Source: Zopfochytrium polystomum (lineage: Eukaryota > Chytridiomycota > Chytridiomycetes > Chytridiales > Chytridiaceae). From it: a stretch of DNA of 64,000 nucleotides. Location: contig JAIVFJ010000104.1 in NCBI GenBank assembly GCA_025765615.1, positions 1 to 64,000 on the forward strand. The letters run 5' to 3'. The notes under the pieces were generated by a model. That model did no database searches. It was given only the letters and a program-made list of their open reading frames with translations, and was not told the DNA's origin. The translations under genes and the position numbers were made by a program. Of this stretch, positions 1-9,712 are shown in pieces (the stretch's first letter is position 1; the number at the start of each line of letters is the position of its first letter).

Positions 1-1862
1 CAAGTGCACCACTCCTTAAGCATGTGGATCCCTTGCTTCCCTTCACCTTGGAAACTGATGCCTCAGACTATGCCCTTGGCGCTGTTCTGTCCCAGCCAAG
101 CTCTCAGGAACCCTCTGCTCCTCTGCATCCAGTGGCATATTACTCCAGGAAGCTGAACAGTGCTGAGTGTAACTACACAGTCCATGACAAGGAGTTGCTT
201 GCAATTGTGGAAGCATTCAAATTCTGGAGACACTACTTGGCTGGTTCTAAAGGCATCTCTGTCTATTCTGATCACAAGAACCTCACCTTCTTCAGGGCAA
301 GGAGGTTGCTCAAGCAGAGGCATGCCAGGTGGGCTGAACTGCTCTCTGAGTATGACTTTAAGCTGTGCTATTCTCCTGGCCACCTTAACACTGTGGCTGA
401 TGCCCTGTCAAGAAGAACAGACCTTGCACCTGAAGGGGGAGATGGTTTCACCCCACCATCCAAGACACACCTTTCATTGCTTCCTGACAGTGTGTGGGCC
501 CATGCTATTTCCAAGGACCCCAAGCCTCACAAGATTCAAATCAGCCAAGAAGAGGAAAAACTTGAGATACTCAAGACAAGGCATGATGCAGCAACAGCTG
601 GACACCCAGGAGAGCACAAGACATATGAGCTTGTTTCCAGAGACTTCTACTGGCCAGGCATGAGGAAGTACATCAAGAACTATGTCAGCAGCTGTGAAAC
701 CTGTCAAAGAAACAAATCCAGCAGACACAAGCCCTATGGACTTCTGGAGCCCCTCCCAATTGCCATCAGCCCTTGGTCATCAATATCCATGGACTTCATT
801 GTGAAACTGCCCCCATCCCATGGATTTGACTCTATCCTTGTTGTCATCTGCAGAAGGACAAAGTTGGCCCATTTTATCCCCTGCACTGAGAATATAGATG
901 CACAAGGAACAGCAGACCTGTTTTTGCAGCACATATTCAGGCTCCATGGGCTGCCTCAGTCAATCGTCAGTGACAGAGGACCACAGTTCAGATCTCAATT
1001 TTGGAAAGCACTCACAGCAGCCCTTGGAATCAAGTCTCAACTGTCAACTGCTTATCACCCTCAGACTGATGGACAAACAGAAAGAACAAACCAGACTCTG
1101 GAGCAGTATTTGAGGTGCTATGTCAGCTATCAACAGGATGATTGGCCCACCCTCCTTCCACTGGCAGAATTTGCTCTCAACAATTCTCTCCACTCAAGCA
1201 CCCAGCTATCTCCTTTCTTTGCAACCTATGGCTTCAATCCAAGAGGAGATCTTCTGGGACAAGAGACCCTATCCAATGTCCAAGCTCCTGCTGCGGCTTC
1301 ACACTTACATAAGCTCAAGATCATCAACTCCTTCCTGGACTCCACCCTGAAGCAAGCCCAAGAAGATGCCTCAAGATTTGCCAACACTCACAGAATGGAC
1401 CATGACCTTGCTGTGGGTCAGCAAGTTTGGCTTCTGAGGAAGAACTTGCAGACCAAAAGACCAAGTCCCAAGCTAGACAACCTCAAGTTGGGACCTTTCA
1501 AGATCTTTGAGCAAATCAATCCAGTCACCTTCAAGCTGGATCTCCCTGCATCCATGAAGATCCACCCAGTTTTCCATGTCAGCCTTTTAGAGAAGTTTGT
1601 GGCCAATTCCATTCCAGGCAGAGTTGTTCCTCCTCCTCCTCCAGTTGAGGTAGAAGGTGAAGAGGAATTTGAGGTTGAACAAATCTTGGATGCCAAGTGG
1701 TTTGGAAGAACACTCAAGTTCCTTGTTAAGTGGAAAGGTTACTCAGATGCTGACAACACCTGGGAGCCTGAGTCAAACCTCACTCACTGCCAAGACCTTC
1801 TGCTCGAGTTCAAGACCAGGTACCCCACCAAGTTGCAGAAGAGGCCTAAAAGGGGGAGATGA
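1..1862 (+). CDS. pol: Pol polyprotein C-terminal part: RNase H, integrase, chromodomain
   Basis: The open frame enters from the left edge and runs to TGA at 1860-1862; the first in-window start codon has no meaning. In order it holds RNase H (ETDASDYALGAVL, then HDKELLAIVEAF and VADALSRR), the integrase zinc-binding domain (H/H, then C-x2-C in SCETCQR), a DDE core (D in SMDFIV, D in VSDRGPQF, E in GQTERTNQ), a GPF module (KLGPFKIFE) and a C-terminal chromodomain (FEVEQILDAKW, FLVKWKGYSDADNTWEPESN). RNase H removes RNA from the RNA-DNA hybrid and integrase inserts the cDNA. In related elements the chromodomain directs integration to marked chromatin. This is the only copy in the window with an unbroken integrase-chromodomain region. 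Confidence 0.95.
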   Translation, partial: SAPLLKHVDPLLPFTLETDASDYALGAVLSQPSSQEPSAPLHPVAYYSRKLNSAECNYTVHDKELLAIVEAFKFWRHYLAGSKGISVYSDHKNLTFFRARRLLKQRHARWAELLSEYDFKLCYSPGHLNTVADALSRRTDLAPEGGDGFTPPSKTHLSLLPDSVWAHAISKDPKPHKIQISQEEEKLEILKTRHDAATAGHPGEHKTYELVSRDFYWPGMRKYIKNYVSSCETCQRNKSSRHKPYGLLEPLPIAISPWSSISMDFIVKLPPSHGFDSILVVICRRTKLAHFIPCTENIDAQGTADLFLQHIFRLHGLPQSIVSDRGPQFRSQFWKALTAALGIKSQLSTAYHPQTDGQTERTNQTLEQYLRCYVSYQQDDWPTLLPLAEFALNNSLHSSTQLSPFFATYGFNPRGDLLGQETLSNVQAPAAASHLHKLKIINSFLDSTLKQAQEDASRFANTHRMDHDLAVGQQVWLLRKNLQTKRPSPKLDNLKLGPFKIFEQINPVTFKLDLPASMKIHPVFHVSLLEKFVANSIPGRVVPPPPPVEVEGEEEFEVEQILDAKWFGRTLKFLVKWKGYSDADNTWEPESNLTHCQDLLLEFKTRYPTKLQKRPKRGR

Positions 1863-2170
1863 TGTTATGAATCACCCTCTGGAAACCTCTGGAACCTTCT
1901 AGAACATTCCTTCATGGAACCTTCTGGAACCTTCTGGAACCTTCTTTGCTTTCCTGACTTGTCTTGTTGTCATTGGTATCATTGGTATCATTGTATTACT
2001 AATTGCTCTTTCTGGAACTTTCTTGGAGTCTTGACAAGGAACACTCTCAAAAGGTATAAAAGGGGGATGGGGGACCTGTCCCATCCCTCAAGTGAATTAT
2101 TGTTTCCAATACAATCATCACTCCTCTCAGTTCCTTGTCTGCCTTGTCCTGTCCTGCCCTGTTCCTGACA
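1863..2170 (+). repeat. 3' LTR of chromovirus copy 1
   Basis: A 308-bp LTR, TGTTATGAAT...TTCCTGACA. It contains several tandem CTGGAACCTT units near the start and a TATAAAA box at 2055-2061. It aligns along its length with the LTRs at 8441, 12368, 16561, 45101 and 47883. Confidence 0.95.
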
Positions 2171-4475
2171 CACTGGCAGCACTTACCAAGAGATATTTAG
2201 TGCTTTATGCACATATTGAATCTGGCAGTGCATATTTTCACTCATTTTTCTTGAATTTTTCCAAACACCATCAAATGATACAACATGAGAGAAAAAGCGC
2301 TTGTGCTGTTTAGTTCATCATATGATGGCACCATGCTGAGCATTTGAGAATGGGCACCACTGTGAAATTTGTGCAATAAAATCATGCTGAGTCCCTTTGT
2401 AACAAAAAGGAGAGCAAAGGTTCAAACCTTGCAAGTCAACAGGAAATGAACCATCTCATATGTGTGGAGAGAGGAAGAACAGAAAACATTGCCAGTCTTG
2501 TGGACATCAGTATTTCAATCAAGTGCTTAGAGGCTTGAAATGCACAAAAAAGGTCCATTGGGCCTGACCAGCTGCACAGTCTGCATTGCAGAAAATCCAA
2601 AGTGCTACAGTGCCAGATACTGCTGTATCATGCCGTCTCCCAGGATTGAACCGGGTGCCTTAAGATTGCCAGAGAGCCCCTGCACAGACGACCATGTGGC
2701 TACTTCAGTCTTACGCTCTCCCAGATGAGCTAAGACAGCTGAGCATTATCCTGACTCAGCAAGAGTCATAAAGGAGTAATAAACATGCAGCCATCAAAAA
2801 CTATCCCTATGCTTAAGTTAACAAGGTCCCTTGCAAATAAAACCAGGTATAGCCCTGCTATCAAGCTTCATTTCATTCAACTTGAATTTGGCTTTTGGGC
2901 TGAGGCAAACTGATTTTCAAGACATTGATTATAAGAGTGGCTTCATTGGGTTCAATATGTTTGACTTGTGTCTTATTGTGATATGTCAAAGTATTGGCAC
3001 TGTGATATATGACAGACTGGATTCAGGAATCGTGTTGGTACAGCTGAGTGACAAGGGTTTTCAGCCACCACTCAAATTCTTTTCCATGCAATAACTTCAT
3101 CAATTCTCAACCATTTGCCATCAAAATTGGTCGGCAAATAGCCTGATTGCAGCACATCACAATCCATTAATCTTTTGGATTTGCTGCAGGGAGGACATAT
3201 TTTTTGCGGACATTGAAGCTTGTGATATAGAACGGAAAATTGTGTGACTGGTAGGAAGTGGAGTTTGGGGTTCCCCACTGCTGCAGTTAGCAGACCCTAG
3301 ATGAAATTGGTTGATGGTTACTTCCAAACTTGAATGGGTGCGCCAATCGCGCAGTGGCGTTTGTGAAAGCAGAATAAAGGTTAAACTGATTGTTGGACTG
3401 TCATAAGAAACTTTGAAGTGGCCGAAAACATTTGTCACCCCACTGTACAATATGAGCCAGTCACTTGGCTTGGGTTGGGCCAGGCAAGGCACCAAAGGTC
3501 ACTGGCTAACTAGTCTTCTTTGGCTCACTGAGGTGGTCTGTGAGATCGAGCTTTGAGGAGTTGGATCAAAAGCACAAAGAATGCCGCACACTTGGATTTC
3601 AGCCCACAGTCAGGTCTCTGGAAGAGCTTTTGATGGAGATTGTCCTGCAGATGGGATTCCTCCACTGTAGGTGGAATAGTCATTTACCAAGTTGACGCAA
3701 GGCAGACTGACGTTTGGCACCTCCGAGCTTCTACTTTGATCCTATTTCTACAGACTTTAAGTCATCCTACTTTTCTCGCTTAAGCCTTCCTTGCAGTTGA
3801 TTGTTTCTTCCCATTTCTGTTTGGTTAGTAAGGGTTGATTGTTTCTTCCTGAACTCTTGTTTCACATTATTATTCTGGTTTCCCCTTGTTGACTGCCAGT
3901 TCTTTCCCCAGTTAATCTTACATCCCTTGCAATATGACACCCCCTGTGAACCATGCCAATGCATGCCCCTATCATGCCGCTTTGTTACAGCCTTGCAGAC
4001 AGTCGGTGGACTTTAATTTTACAACCTAGTGACCTTGTGCCAAACTCAGTGTGACAGTCAACCACAATCAGTCCAACATTTATGGTTACTTTATCCAATC
4101 CTGAGCCACATTTGGCACATCTTGACAGAACTTTTGGGGGTTCTGCAATGTCTCTCTAATTTTTCAGGCAAAATTCATAATACTTGATCCTTTTGTATTG
4201 ATTGCAGATGTGCTACCGCTTTGGCAAGTCTGTTCATTTTGGAGCTATCCTCCTAAACTTGGCTGGTGCATGCAGTATAACCCAACACGCACAACAGCTG
4301 TGAGCCTCGCACCAGCACCAGCACCTATTTCTTGCAGGGTTTTGGCAGAGTTTCAGAGCTTGTGACCTGCACTGTAACCTTTGCTAAAATATCGCAAATC
4401 CATCATCCTCGTGATTCAATTGTGCTCAAAATTTGTGCGTGCATCTAGAATAATTGCATGTCAGCCTCCGTCCAG
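2171..4475. other. Gene-poor flank right of copy 1
   Basis: Apart from the tRNA-Phe gene at 2632-2739 I see no coding region, only short AT-rich ORFs without motifs. The sequence is non-repetitive inside the window. Confidence 0.5.
2632..2739 (-). tRNA. tRNA-Phe(GAA) with intron
   Basis: The minus strand gives a 7-bp acceptor stem (GCTGTCT/AGACGGC with one G-U), an A box (TAGCTCATCTGGGAGAGC) and a B box (GGTTCAATCC). The anticodon stem TAAGA/TCTTA encloses GAA. A 36-nt intron follows the base after the anticodon, the canonical eukaryotic position. Confidence 0.8.
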
Positions 4476-4548
4476 GGGGAATTAGCTCAAATGGTAAAGC
4501 GCTCGCTTAGCATGCGAGAGGCACAGGGATCGATACCCCGATTCTCCA
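4476..4548 (+). tRNA. tRNA-Ala(AGC)
   Basis: Full cloverleaf: acceptor GGGGAAT/ATTCTCC, A box TTAGCTCAAATGG, anticodon arm CTCGC-TTAGCAT-GCGAG (anticodon AGC) and T arm around GATCGATAC. Two further copies lie at 31458 (plus) and 51755 (minus). Confidence 0.9.
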
Positions 4549-4883
4549 CGGTAGATTTTCCTTTGTGTGATCCAGGGATCCCCCATTCTTTCCCACCAGT
4601 TTCAATAGCAATCTTCAAGTGGTGCACAACACCTTAATTTTATTTTGTTTTATTTTATTTTTACTTTTTCTTCCCCTTCTTTCCATTTTTCCCCTATTTT
4701 TTTTTGCTCTGTTGGAACTGACAGGGGCATGTTGGCACCAAAGGAGAAGTTCATGCACCAAGCAGCCTAATGGTGCTTGCTGCTCAGAGATTAGGATTGA
4801 GTGTTTGGGGTTGTCAATGAGCATTGTGGACCAGCACAGCTGCACAGTGTGTTCAAAAGGAGCAGGAATTTTAAACTCATCAA

Positions 4884-4976
4884 TGCCTTCTACAAGAATT
4901 GAACTGGTGACCTTCTCCTTCCACTTAGGAATGCTGTGCTACTAGGGAGACGCTCTGCCAGCTGAGCCAAGAAGGC
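4884..4976 (-). tRNA. tRNA-Thr(AGT) with intron
   Basis: Acceptor GCCTTCT/AGAAGGC, A box GGCTCAGCTGGCAGAGC, anticodon stem TCTCC/GGAGA and loop CTAGTA (anticodon AGT), followed by a roughly 20-nt intron. The B box is GGTTCAA-like (AGTTCAATTCT). Confidence 0.7.
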
Positions 4977-5891
4977 AGTGTGTTGGATTGTTTTACTTTC
5001 TTCAAACCTGGAAAGAAACAAATTTTTTTTTCTTAAGCTGTTGTTCTTGAACATCGAAATGGATGTGGAAGACAGTCTTAGGTTCAATCACAGACATGGC
5101 ACTACTCAATCTCAGCACAATCTTTTGATTTTGTTTTTTCAGTTAAGATTGGGTCAGATCAGATTGGACTACTTGGAGTTGCAGACTTGAAACTGCGCTC
5201 AGGCAGGACAAAAGAGACTGCAGCACAAGTCATACCCCAATGGCTGATTTTGCATGGCTTCTGCAGTGTATCAATTAATGAAGATTTGAATATCGTCCAA
5301 TGTGATTGACTTGGTGCTGTGGCATGACTGAACACAAACAACAAACACATCTCATATCAATATGGCTTGATTAGATTTGATCCCAATTCCGAATCACATC
5401 CAAACTCTCAATTTGCGTGGCCCGGCTTGATTTGTTTGTGCAGGACTTATCACACTATGTCCCTCCCGAGCCCCAACAATGTATTCCAGGCGCTTTCTTT
5501 GTTGCACCCTTTTGAGAAATTGGGTGTTTCCCCACGTGTTTTGCATGTCTTCACTTTTGTGTTTCTTGTTTTTGGTGGGGTTTTGCTTTATTGTATTTTG
5601 AGCACAGAGAGCATCCTTGTCAGTTGGTTCTTTGCAAGCAGCCATACAGCAGCTGCTGTCCACCACGTTTGGTCAAAGCTGCACAATCCATCCACCTGAT
5701 CTTTCTCATCCCTTTGCCACCAGCTAGGCCCTATTGTTGCACACAGTTTTGCGGTGGGGTTGCACACCAATTGTCCGCCAGGTGTGGGTTGTCCTGTGAG
5801 ACTTCCACACTGCTTTCACAGAAGATAAGTGAATTGCATACACCTTGAAGGAAAATGTTGCGCTCTCAGGCTCTGCTGCATTTTCAGCATA
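4977..5891. other. Non-coding interval
   Basis: No convincing gene. Short ORFs on both strands lack motifs and overlap each other antisense. Confidence 0.4.
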
Positions 5892-6300
5892 CTAGACGGA
5901 ACTGACTGCTTAGCAAAAAGAGGCACAAGACAGACCAGAACCTATTGTGACTGTCTTTTATTGTTCTACATGATGGCTGGGGAGAGTGAGTCACTGCCAA
6001 TGCAGACCTGGGCGCTGGCTTGTGCTGTTTACAAATACTCCGAATACATGGTGGAACGGGAAATCCAGTATAAACAGTTTTCCTCCTCCTCTGCTCAAGC
6101 AGACAATATAGGAGAGGTTTTTACCATGCGCCTGTCATGCTCGCCTAGCAACATTAGAGCTTGCATATCATCAACATGTATCAATTGTTCATGATAGAGT
6201 TTTTCTCGTTCTCTCCAAGTTGGGGAGAAGGAACACCCACAAACACACATCTCCACTTCATTCACTCCTTCTACTCCCTCATACAGAGCAGACTGTTAAC
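5892..6300 (-). repeat. Dispersed repeat R1, copy 1
   Basis: A roughly 410-bp repeat, reverse-complemented here. It matches 8147-8440 plus 12681-12797, 18527-18945 and, weakly, 28380-28690. Shared landmarks are ACAGTCT...GAGTGAGTGAGTGG, a CTTCTCCCCAACTTG block, CTGCTTGAGCAGAGGAGGA and GCCAGCGCCCAGGTCTGCATTGG. It has no long ORF and no terminal repeat that I can define. Confidence 0.8.
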
Positions 6301-6388
6301 ACAGCAGAAACACTCAGGGTGGAACAATTTAAACCAAAAGTGCAAACAGCCAAACAAGCTTTACGTGCCCTTCAGTCCTGCTCCTGCT

Positions 6389-6471
6389 TTGTCGAAAAAG
6401 GCAGGACTCAAACCTGTGCACCCAGAGAGTAACAGATTTTGAGTCTGTCACCTTAACCCAGGTGGTGACAA
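6389..6471 (-). tRNA. Degenerate tRNA-Leu(CAA)-like
   Basis: The minus strand carries anticodon arm ACAGA-CTCAAAA-TCTGT (anticodon CAA), a long variable arm typical of Leu, and a T arm GGTTTGAGTCC. Acceptor pairing is only partial (TTGTC/GACAA) and the D arm is altered, so it is probably a relic of the gene type at 28838. Confidence 0.5.
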
Positions 6472-8146
6472 GGAACAATGGGTGCAAAAACAAGATTCTG
6501 TCCTCAGTAAGGCTGCATACCGCCAATGCGGTTGGCCAACATCTGCACTCTCCACTCTGCAGGATGGCAAGTCTGCAGTGGCAGAGGGCCACACACATCT
6601 GTATTTGTGGGTCGCAGAGACCTAATTTTTGAAGAATCTGCCCCAAAAATATGCAGATAATGCACTTCTCCGCATTCTCCACATCACAAAGGGCGTTTTT
6701 GGGCCAAAGCATTTGCAGTTGCTGGGCAGTTTTTCATGGAAGTCTGCTCTGAGTCTTGGGGGCACAGCCTTCGTCCTCCTTCAATTGGGAGTGGGGTGGT
6801 TCAACAATTGGTTTGAGGATTTCACTGATTAATTCATGTGTCACCTTCACTTCTTGCAATGCTCAATGACAGAACATTCCTCTTTTGCCACCACCCTAGC
6901 CTAGCCTTTCCTGCTCAGCAACATTATCATCAAACGTGGGAAGGGTTTAGTGGTAACCTCTGCTGCTCTGCCAGAGGGGAATTGCTGCATCACAAGCAGA
7001 AAGCCAAGTGTCCAACAACATTAGCAATTCGTCGCCTTGCACCACAAGTTGCTGGCATGCTTGGCATCAAATTAGAGGACAACACATGCAGGGGTGCACT
7101 GTGGGCAGAATACAGTGGTTGCTGTTTCAGGTACTTGTGAGTCGGAGGTGAGAATTCTCCCTCCAAGCGCGAGGCTTTGCTCCTGGAGGGGCAAGCTTAC
7201 ATGACCCTGATTATGGCTTTTTTCATTCATTCTCCTGTTCCCAAATGTTTTGGTTTAGGAATAGTTGAGCAGTTGCTCTGTAGGGTTTAACTCTGGCTAG
7301 ATCTGCAGCACTGATGTGCGCTTTTGTGCCTGAGTGTGTAAGGTCACATGGTGTAGTTGGTTATCACGTCTGTCTAACACACAGACGGGCTCCAGTTCGA
7401 GCCTGGATGTGATCTCAGGCTGTGTGGATGAGTTTTAATATCAAATTAATGCACTTGTTGTTCTCACCAAAACTGTCTGTCTGGCATCGAACTGACATAA
7501 TCGTAAGCAAGAGGGCCCAGACAGACGGCCAGATTGCACCCACATTGAAAAAAAAAAGGTAAAAGATTCATTGAAAAAGACAAAATGCCTATAAGAAAAA
7601 ATGAAAAGAAAAAGGAGGAAGAAAACTTCAGGAACAACATCAAAAAGGGAAGGGTGTTGATTCCTTGATAATTAAAACAGGACAACTTTGGGGACAGGGC
7701 CAAGACTTGCATCAGTCTGGAAATTATGTTGTTTCTTTCTTTCCAACCAACGCACATCTGCTTGGGCAGGACATTCTCTGATGCAACGACAATATGATAT
7801 CTACTTAATTACTGTTCAATTTGGCACAAGTTTGTTAAGTGTTGAGATTTGAGCCTAGGAAACCAACTTCCTATGTCGACGTTGGCCTCGTTGCTGCCGC
7901 TGATGTGACTTACACTAAGGAAAGCAGCAGTTTGCTGGATTCCAATGTCTGGGAAAGGCTGAAGTCCTGCTGGTCATTGAGTCTGGAAAGTTAAACTAAG
8001 CCTGAATCTTCATTATTAGCCCCCTGGCAGTCTCTAATTTGCATCAGAAACTGATCAAGTCAGTCCCAAACAGCCTGGCATGGGCATTTTAGGTAGGCTC
8101 TTGTGCAAAAATTTTCTGGTCAAACACTTTTTCTTGGTCTGCCTGT
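6472..8146. other. Gene-poor interval with one tRNA
   Basis: Only tRNA-Val at 7342-7415 is supported. The 34 bases before that tRNA (GCGCTTTTGTGCCTGAGTGT and neighbours) recur at 31960-31995, where no tRNA follows. Confidence 0.4.
7342..7415 (+). tRNA. tRNA-Val(AAC)
   Basis: Acceptor GGTCACA/TGTGATC, A box TGGTGTAGTTGG, anticodon arm TCTGT-CTAACAC-ACAGA (anticodon AAC) and B box AGTTCGAGCCT. A close copy lies on the minus strand at 36222-36295. Confidence 0.9.
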
Positions 8147-8440
8147 AAACAGTCTACTCTGAGTGAGTGAGTGGAAGGAGTGAATGAAGTGGAGATGTGT
8201 GTTTGTGGGTGGTCCTTCTCCCCAACTTGCAGAGAAAGAGAAAAAACTCTGTTATCAATTATTGATACATGATCATGATATGCACACTGTAATAGTTGTT
8301 AGGCAAGCGTGACTGGCACAGGGTAGAAACCTCTCCTATATTATCTGCTTGAGCAGAGGAGGAGGAAAACTGTTGACACTGGGTTTCTGTTCACTTATTA
8401 CTTGGAGTATTTGTCATCAGCGCAAGCCAGCGCCCAGGTC
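8147..8440 (+). repeat. Dispersed repeat R1, copy 2, left part
   Basis: R1 is interrupted here by chromovirus copy 2. The repeat resumes at 12681 and runs to about 12797. The uninterrupted R1 copy at 18527 shows the empty site CCCAGGTCTGCATTGG, which confirms the insertion point and the AGGTC duplication. Confidence 0.9.
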
Positions 8441-8748
8441 TGTTATGAATCACCCTCTGGAAACCTCTGGAACCTTCTAGAACATTCCTTCATGGAACCT
8501 TGTGGAACCTTCTGGAACCTTCTTTGCTTTCCTGACTTGTCTTGTTGTCATTGGTATCATTGGTATCATTGTATTACTAATTGCTCTTTCTGGAACTTTC
8601 TTGGAGTCTTGACAAGGAACACTCTCAAAAGGTATAAAAGGGGGATGGGGGACCTGTCCCATCCCTCAAGTGAATTATTGTTTCCAATACAATCATCACT
8701 CCTCTCAGTTCCTTGTCTGCCTTGCCCTGTCCTGCCCTGTTCCTGACA
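8441..8748 (+). repeat. 5' LTR of chromovirus copy 2
   Basis: 308 bp, TG...CA. It is near-identical to the 3' LTR at 12368-12675, which points to a young insertion. Confidence 0.95.
8633..8680 (+). promoter_or_regulatory. LTR TATA box and probable transcript 5' end
   Basis: TATAAAA at 8633-8639. About 30 bp downstream, at 8666-8678, lies TCAAGTGAATTAT, which is complementary to the PBS at 8751. If transcription starts near 8663-8666, this block is the first part of the RNA, as self-priming requires. Confidence 0.7.
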
Positions 8749-8750
8749 TC

Positions 8751-8763
8751 ATAATTCACTTGA
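8751..8763 (+). promoter_or_regulatory. Primer-binding site, self-priming type
   Basis: ATAATTCACTTGA begins 2 nt after the 5' LTR. It is the exact 13-nt reverse complement of 8666-8678 inside the LTR, not of a tRNA 3' end (no TGG start). This matches the Tf1/sushi strategy, in which the folded 5' end of the mRNA is cleaved and primes minus-strand DNA synthesis. Confidence 0.75.
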
Positions 8764-8788
8764 CCCTCTCCCACTACTCTCTGCCATC

Positions 8789-9712
8789 ATGTCTGACCCA
8801 AACAACACCTTCCCTGATGCAACTGCCTTCCAAGCCTTGATGGACCAATTACAAGCCCTCTCAAGACAGACACACCAACTTCAAGAACAAGTCCTTCACC
8901 AGCAGCACCAGCTTCAACAACAACTTCACCAACAAGAACATCAAGCTCTTCCCCTGCCTCAAGCCAACCAAGCAAGAGAGCCCAAGGTTCCCAGCCCTGA
9001 CAAGTTCACTGGGCTGGCCAAAGACCTTAGGAACTTCATGGCCACTGTGGAGAATGTCATCCTTCTCCAACCTTCAAGATTTCCCAGTGAGCAAGTCAAG
9101 GTTCTTTTCACAAGCACCCTCCTGTCTGGTCAAGCTCAATCATGGTACAGATCTCTCCCAAGCACACCCACCACCCTGCAAGAGCTCTGGGAGGGGCTGG
9201 AAGCTACCTTTGGTGACCCCTACGCATCTTGGACAGCAAGATCCAAGCTCAAGCATATCAAGCAAGGAAAGCAATCTTGTGTGGCCTACACCAACCAATT
9301 CAAGCAACTAGCCAGAGACTCTGGATACAATGATGCAGCTCTGATGGAGCTGTACCATGATGGTCTCCATGAGTCTATCCAAGACATGCTCTCCCAGTCT
9401 CTGCACATCCCTGAGACCTTGGAAGAGTACATTCTCCTTGCCATCAAGATTGACAACAGACTCTACTCCAAGAGGCTGAAGCAAAGACAAGTAGGAACTA
9501 CATCAAGACCTACCCCAGTTCCTCAAGCTCTTACAGTTCCTGAACCCATGCAAGTGGATGCAGTTGAGACACTTCCTAAGGGTCCTCTGAGCCAAGAGGA
9601 GAAAGCAAGGAGGGCCCAGCAGGGACTGTGTTTTTACTGTGGCTCCAAGGAGCATGCTGTCAAGGACTGCCCAAGGAAGAAGCACCCAAACTCCCAGGTC
9701 CAGGCTCACTGA
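8789..9712 (+). CDS. gag: Gag capsid/nucleocapsid protein, chromovirus copy 2
   Basis: 307 residues from ATG at 8789 (context ccatcATGtc) to TGA at 9710. The N-terminus is a Gln/His-rich coiled-coil-like stretch (about 17-65). A retrotransposon Gag core (about 66-235) includes FTGLAKDLRNF, SGQAQSWYR, LWEGLEATFGDP and the YTNQFKQLA region. One CCHC zinc knuckle, CFYCGSKEHAVKDC, lies at about 281-294. Gag forms the particle that packages element RNA. The stop codon lies in the loop of the predicted frameshift hairpin. The same 307-residue protein is encoded by copy 3 (46920-47843). Confidence 0.95.
   Translation: MSDPNNTFPDATAFQALMDQLQALSRQTHQLQEQVLHQQHQLQQQLHQQEHQALPLPQANQAREPKVPSPDKFTGLAKDLRNFMATVENVILLQPSRFPSEQVKVLFTSTLLSGQAQSWYRSLPSTPTTLQELWEGLEATFGDPYASWTARSKLKHIKQGKQSCVAYTNQFKQLARDSGYNDAALMELYHDGLHESIQDMLSQSLHIPETLEEYILLAIKIDNRLYSKRLKQRQVGTTSRPTPVPQALTVPEPMQVDAVETLPKGPLSQEEKARRAQQGLCFYCGSKEHAVKDCPRKKHPNSQVQAH

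Larger units (their letters stand above)
1..2170 (+). mobile_element. Ty3/chromovirus copy 1, 3' portion, cut by the window edge
   Basis: This is the 3' half of a chromodomain Ty3-type LTR retrotransposon. It begins inside the RT/RNase H region and ends with a full 3' LTR at 2170. A polypurine tract (aaaagggggagatga) sits directly before the LTR. The body is nearly identical to 11487-12290 of copy 2, with only a few base changes visible, so the family was recently active. Its 5' LTR and target duplication lie outside the window. Confidence 0.95.
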
